Assembly (NCBI GenBank): GCA_963720945.1
Contig: CAVRHH010000031.1
Span: 186,001-250,000, forward strand
Reading direction: 5' to 3'
Origin: Bog-532 sp963720945
Lineage (GTDB): Bacteria; Actinomycetota; Actinomycetes; Streptosporangiales; Streptosporangiaceae
Length of the DNA: 64,000 nucleotides
The position numbers were made by a program, and so were the translations under genes. Positions within the stretch are counted from its first letter, which is position 1; each line of letters opens with the position of its first letter. Of the stretch, positions 60,896 to 64,000 are shown in pieces. Below the pieces are notes generated by a model, which saw only the letters and a list, made by a program, of their open reading frames with translations, made no database searches and was not told the origin of the DNA.

Positions 60896-61927
60896 ATGGA
60901 TGTCTCGGACACGTTGCGGCGGATGGACCTGAACCTGGTCGTCCCGCTGAACGCGCTGCTGGAGCACCGGCACGTCACCCGGGCCGCCGAATCGGCCGGC
61001 ATCGGCCAGTCCGCGATGAGCGCCGCGCTGGGCCGGCTGCGGCGCTTGTTCGGCGACCCGCTGCTGGTACGGAACGGGCGCGTGCACGAGCTCACCCCGA
61101 TGGGGCAGTCCCTGGTGGAGCCGGTGCGCACCGTGCTGGTGGGGCTGGAGCAGATGCTGGCCACCAGCCCGCACTTCGATCCGGCCACCGACGAGCGCAC
61201 GTTCACGGTCGTGGCCAGCGACTACGTGACGCTGATCCTGCTCCGGCCGCTGCTGGAACGGCTCTACCGCGAGGCCCCGCGCGTCGCCGTCACCGCGATC
61301 CCGGTGTCCGGGGCCACCGAGGCCGAGCTCGAGCGCGCCCAGGTCGACCTGGTCATCATGCCGCGTGAGATCACCTCGCCCGCGATGACGCAGTTCCCGC
61401 AGCGCGAGCTGTTCACCGACCGCTACGTGGCCGCGGTGTGGAACGAGCACCCCGAGGTGACCGACCACCTGGACCGGGACCAGCTCACCCGGCTGCGCTA
61501 CGTCCGCTACCACGCCACCAGCAGCGGCCCGGCCTTCGTGGACATCCAGCTCGCGCGGCTCGGCATCGAGCCGAACGTGGCGCTGTCGACGCTCAGCTTC
61601 ACGCTCGTGCCGTGGCTGCTGCCGGGCACGTCGCTGTTCGCGTTCGTGCACGAGCGGCTGGTCAACAGCACGCCGGTGCGCCGCGAGCTGAAGGTGCTGG
61701 AGCCGCCCGTCCCGCTGCAGCCGATCGTGGAGACCATGTACTGGCACCCGGTCTTCCACAACGACCAGGCGCACCACTGGCTGCGCGAATGCGTCTCCAC
61801 CCTGGCCGCCAACCTCTTACGGCAGCCAGCGCCGCCGGCGCCGGGCACCCCGGGCACTCCCGGCATCGACCGCGTTAATGCGGCCTATCCACCGGAGGCC
61901 GTTCCCCGGCTACGGCGCCCTCCCTAG
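60896..61927 (+). CDS. LysR-family transcriptional regulator
   Basis: A 343-residue LysR regulator. The winged HTH is in the first 75 residues (NLVVPLNALLEHRHVTRAAE, IGQSAMSAALGRLRRLFGD, LVRNGRVHELTPMG). A periplasmic-binding-like co-inducer domain follows. The closing 35 residues are Pro-rich. This subtype resembles NodD/NahR-like activators of aromatic degradation. It likely binds the palindrome just upstream and activates both arms of the cluster. Confidence 0.93.
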   Translation: MDVSDTLRRMDLNLVVPLNALLEHRHVTRAAESAGIGQSAMSAALGRLRRLFGDPLLVRNGRVHELTPMGQSLVEPVRTVLVGLEQMLATSPHFDPATDERTFTVVASDYVTLILLRPLLERLYREAPRVAVTAIPVSGATEAELERAQVDLVIMPREITSPAMTQFPQRELFTDRYVAAVWNEHPEVTDHLDRDQLTRLRYVRYHATSSGPAFVDIQLARLGIEPNVALSTLSFTLVPWLLPGTSLFAFVHERLVNSTPVRRELKVLEPPVPLQPIVETMYWHPVFHNDQAHHWLRECVSTLAANLLRQPAPPAPGTPGTPGIDRVNAAYPPEAVPRLRRPP

Positions 61928-62000
61928 GATCGGTACCAGCAAACGATCATCCACCGGACCCGGTTCCCCGCTGGCGGCTCCTCCCTAGGATCGTTACGAA
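61898..62000. repeat. Imperfect direct repeat upstream of the FAH-type gene
   Basis: CCTCCCTAGGATCG occurs at 61919-61932 and again at 61980-61993; similar sequence (GTTCCCCG...) precedes both, so about 35-39 bp are duplicated at 61-bp spacing. The first copy encodes the end of LysR, the second is just before the FAH-type gene. Confidence 0.7.
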
Positions 62001-62038
62001 GATCTACAGCGAAGTAATTAACGAACGAGTGGGTGCGC

Positions 62039-63015
62039 ATGCCAGCAGGCACGTCATACGCGCTGGGGCGGTTCCGGGGCAGCGGCGGGGACGACTTCTG
62101 CGGGGTCGTCATCGGGACGGACGTGGTCCCGCTGGCCGCGTTGCACCCCACCGCGGCCAGCATCGAGGACCTGCTGTCGGCCTGGCCGGCCAGCGAGAAG
62201 CTGCTCGGCGCCGCGGTCGACGAGACCGAGGCCGGCCGCGCTGGGCGGCGCTGGCCCGCCCCGCAGACGCCCTCACCCCGCTCGCGCCGTACGTGCCCGG
62301 CCAGGTCTTCCAGAGCGGCGCGAACTACAAGACCCACGTCGTGCAGCTGATCGTGGCCGCCGCCGCGGACAAAGGCGACGCCGACCCGGCGAAGACCCGG
62401 CGCGAGGCCACTGCGCTGATGCAGCAACGGGCCGACCACGGCACGCCCTACGTGTTCATCGGCCTGCCGTCCGCGGTGTGCGGGCCGCGGGACGACGTGC
62501 TGCTGCCTGACATCGGGCAACAGCACGACTGGGAACTGGAGCTCGGCGTGGTCATCGGCACCGAGGCCTGCCGGGTCAGCCGGGACGAGGCGCTCGGGCA
62601 CGTCGCCGGGTACACGATCGTCAACGACCTCACGACCCGCGACCGGGTGTTCCGCCCGGACATGCCGGGGCTGGGCACCGACTGGCTGGCGGGCAAGAAC
62701 TCGCCCACGTTCCTGCCGCTGGGCCCCTGGCTGGTGCCCGCGCAGTTCGTGCCCGACCCGATGGACCTGCGGATCACCCTCATGCTGAACGGCGAGACCA
62801 TGCAGGACGAGACGACCGCCGACATGATCTTCGGGATCGCCGAGCTGATCGCGCACGTCTCGTCGATCACCCCGCTGCGCCCCGGCGACCTGCTGCTCAC
62901 CGGGTCACCGGCCGGCAACGGCGCGCACTACGGCCGCTACCTGCGCCCGGGCGACGTGATGGAGTCCGCGATCACCGGCCTCGGCGACCAGCGCAACCGG
63001 TGCGTACGCCCATGA
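62039..63015 (+). CDS. Fumarylacetoacetate hydrolase family protein, frameshifted
   Basis: About 325 residues when joined. From ATG 62039 the N-terminal domain reads SYALGRFRGSGGDDFCGVVI and IEDLLSAWPASEKLLG. Near 62245, in a GC run, the frame changes and continues LTPLAPYVPGQVFQSGANY, DWELELGVVIG (metal ligands), TIVNDLTTRDR and LTGSPAGNG to 63015. FAH-fold enzymes in meta-cleavage pathways hydrolyse or hydrate the ring-opened dienoate. Its stop overlaps the next gene by four bases. Confidence 0.82.
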
Positions 63016-64000
63016 GCGGCGACGCCGGCGCCGCCCGCGTCATCGACGTGCACGCGCACATCGACGTGCCGGCCGTTTACGGGCTGGTTGCGGACCAGCC
63101 GGGGCTGGCCGCGGAACAGGCCGCGCAATTCGCCACCTTCGGCGCCGAGTCGATCAAGCGGAACGCCGAGCTGATGACGACGAGCTACCGCCCGCTGCTC
63201 GACGACCTCGGCACCCGCCTGGCCCAGATGGACGCCGCCGGCGTCGGCATCCACGCGATCAGCGTCGTCCCGACCCTCTACCACTACTGGGCCGACGCGC
63301 CGCTGGCCAACGACATCGTCGCCGCGGCCAACGAGCACATCGCCACGGCCGTCGCGGCGAAGCCGGACCGCGCGTGTGGCCTGGCTACGGTCGCCCTGCA
63401 GCACCCCGAGCTCGCCGCCGATCAGCTGCGGATGGCCCACACCCAGCTGGGAATGCGCGGCGCCGAGATCTCCACCAGCGTGGCCGGCCGTGACCTGTCC
63501 GACCCGGAGCTGGACCCGTTCTGGGCCGCCGCCGAGGAACTCGGGTCGTTCCTGTTCATCCATCCGTGGGGCTGCTCGCTGGAGTCCCGGCTGGCCATCG
63601 GCTACCTGGGCAACGTCATCGGCCAGCCCGCCGAGACCACGATCGCCCTGCACCACCTGGTGTTCGGCGGTGTCCTGGACCGCTTCCCGGGCCTGAAGAT
63701 CTGCGCCGCGCACGGCGGCGGCTACTTCCCGCACTACCTCGGCCGCGCCGACCACGCCTACCAGGTCCGCCCGGAGAGCCGCCGCATGCAGCGCCCGCCC
63801 AGCGCGTACCTGGACAGCCTGTACTTCGACTCTCTCGTCTACACCGATGACGCGCTGACCCGGCTGGTGAACATCGCCAGCGCCGGCCACGTCCTGCTCG
63901 GCACGGACTATCCCTTCGACATGGGCGTTGCCGACCCGGTAGCCCGCATCGACGCGATCGGCCTGCCCGCCCCCGGCCGCGACGCCATCGTCGGCGGCAC
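63012..64000 (+). CDS. Amidohydrolase, ACMSD-like decarboxylase (partial)
   Basis: At least 329 residues from ATG 63012; the gene runs off the right edge. Metal-binding motifs of the ACMSD branch are present: VIDVHAHID near the start, LFIHPWG in the middle, AAHGGGYFPHYLGR, and GTDYPFDMG near the visible end. This family decarboxylates or hydrates aromatic and muconate semialdehyde acids. It follows the FAH-type gene with a four-base overlap, as one operon. Confidence 0.88.
   Translation, partial: MSGDAGAARVIDVHAHIDVPAVYGLVADQPGLAAEQAAQFATFGAESIKRNAELMTTSYRPLLDDLGTRLAQMDAAGVGIHAISVVPTLYHYWADAPLANDIVAAANEHIATAVAAKPDRACGLATVALQHPELAADQLRMAHTQLGMRGAEISTSVAGRDLSDPELDPFWAAAEELGSFLFIHPWGCSLESRLAIGYLGNVIGQPAETTIALHHLVFGGVLDRFPGLKICAAHGGGYFPHYLGRADHAYQVRPESRRMQRPPSAYLDSLYFDSLVYTDDALTRLVNIASAGHVLLGTDYPFDMGVADPVARIDAIGLPAPGRDAIVGG

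Overview
This is a high-GC (about 70% or more by eye) chromosomal window from an actinobacterium. The evidence is GTG-rich starts, very short or overlapping gene junctions, a DUF222/HNH endonuclease gene, a DUF574-type methyltransferase, stand-alone TrpB2, two ECF sigma factors with SnoaL-like tails, a CPWA-type quinone reductase and DinB-type enzymes. I cannot name the species; the gene mix suggests a soil lineage such as Streptosporangiales or a relative. I saw no tRNA, rRNA or CRISPR array.

Layout. 0-15 kb: end of a VIT1/CCC1-type transporter, a serine hydrolase, a SigG/SigX5-type sigma factor, a PrsW-like membrane protein, an ArsR/AHSA1/hydrolase operon, sirtuin, Mug glycosylase, hydroquinone reductase, a D,D-carboxypeptidase, CsaA-like protein, TrpB2, HAD hydrolase and FMN reductase. 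15-19.4 kb: a 1144-residue fusion (ferritin-like, CDGSH, divergent 4Fe-4S, CDGSH, degenerate globin, extra C-terminal module) followed by two small genes. 19.5-31.2 kb: gene remnants, then an agmatinase/nitrilase run, an AidB-like dehydrogenase, peptidase E, an SGNH hydrolase, a trypsin-like lipoprotein and a fadA-fadB beta-oxidation operon.

31.2-43 kb is the most scarred part: IS66 and hydrolase remnants, an oxidoreductase collapsed to 42 residues, an AlkA glycosylase whose 3' end recurs 3.8 kb away as a direct repeat, and between the two copies a YoeB toxin remnant, a LuxR remnant, a secreted protein and a RelE/ParE-like domain fused to a UvrD-type helicase. The second copy lies in the 3' end of a large DUF222/HNH gene. 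43-57 kb: housekeeping-like small genes, an UbiB kinase, an ECF41 sigma factor with its carboxymuconolactone-decarboxylase partner, and several genes split by single-base frameshifts. 57-64 kb: a divergent aromatic meta-cleavage cluster (MFS, MBL hydrolase, extradiol dioxygenase and FAD monooxygenase on one side; LysR, FAH-type hydrolase and ACMSD-like amidohydrolase on the other) with a palindromic operator between.

Two features recur: 16-17-bp GC-rich tandem repeats between genes, and many decayed fragments or frameshifted genes. The frameshifts sit in GC-rich stretches, so real decay and sequencing error both remain possible.
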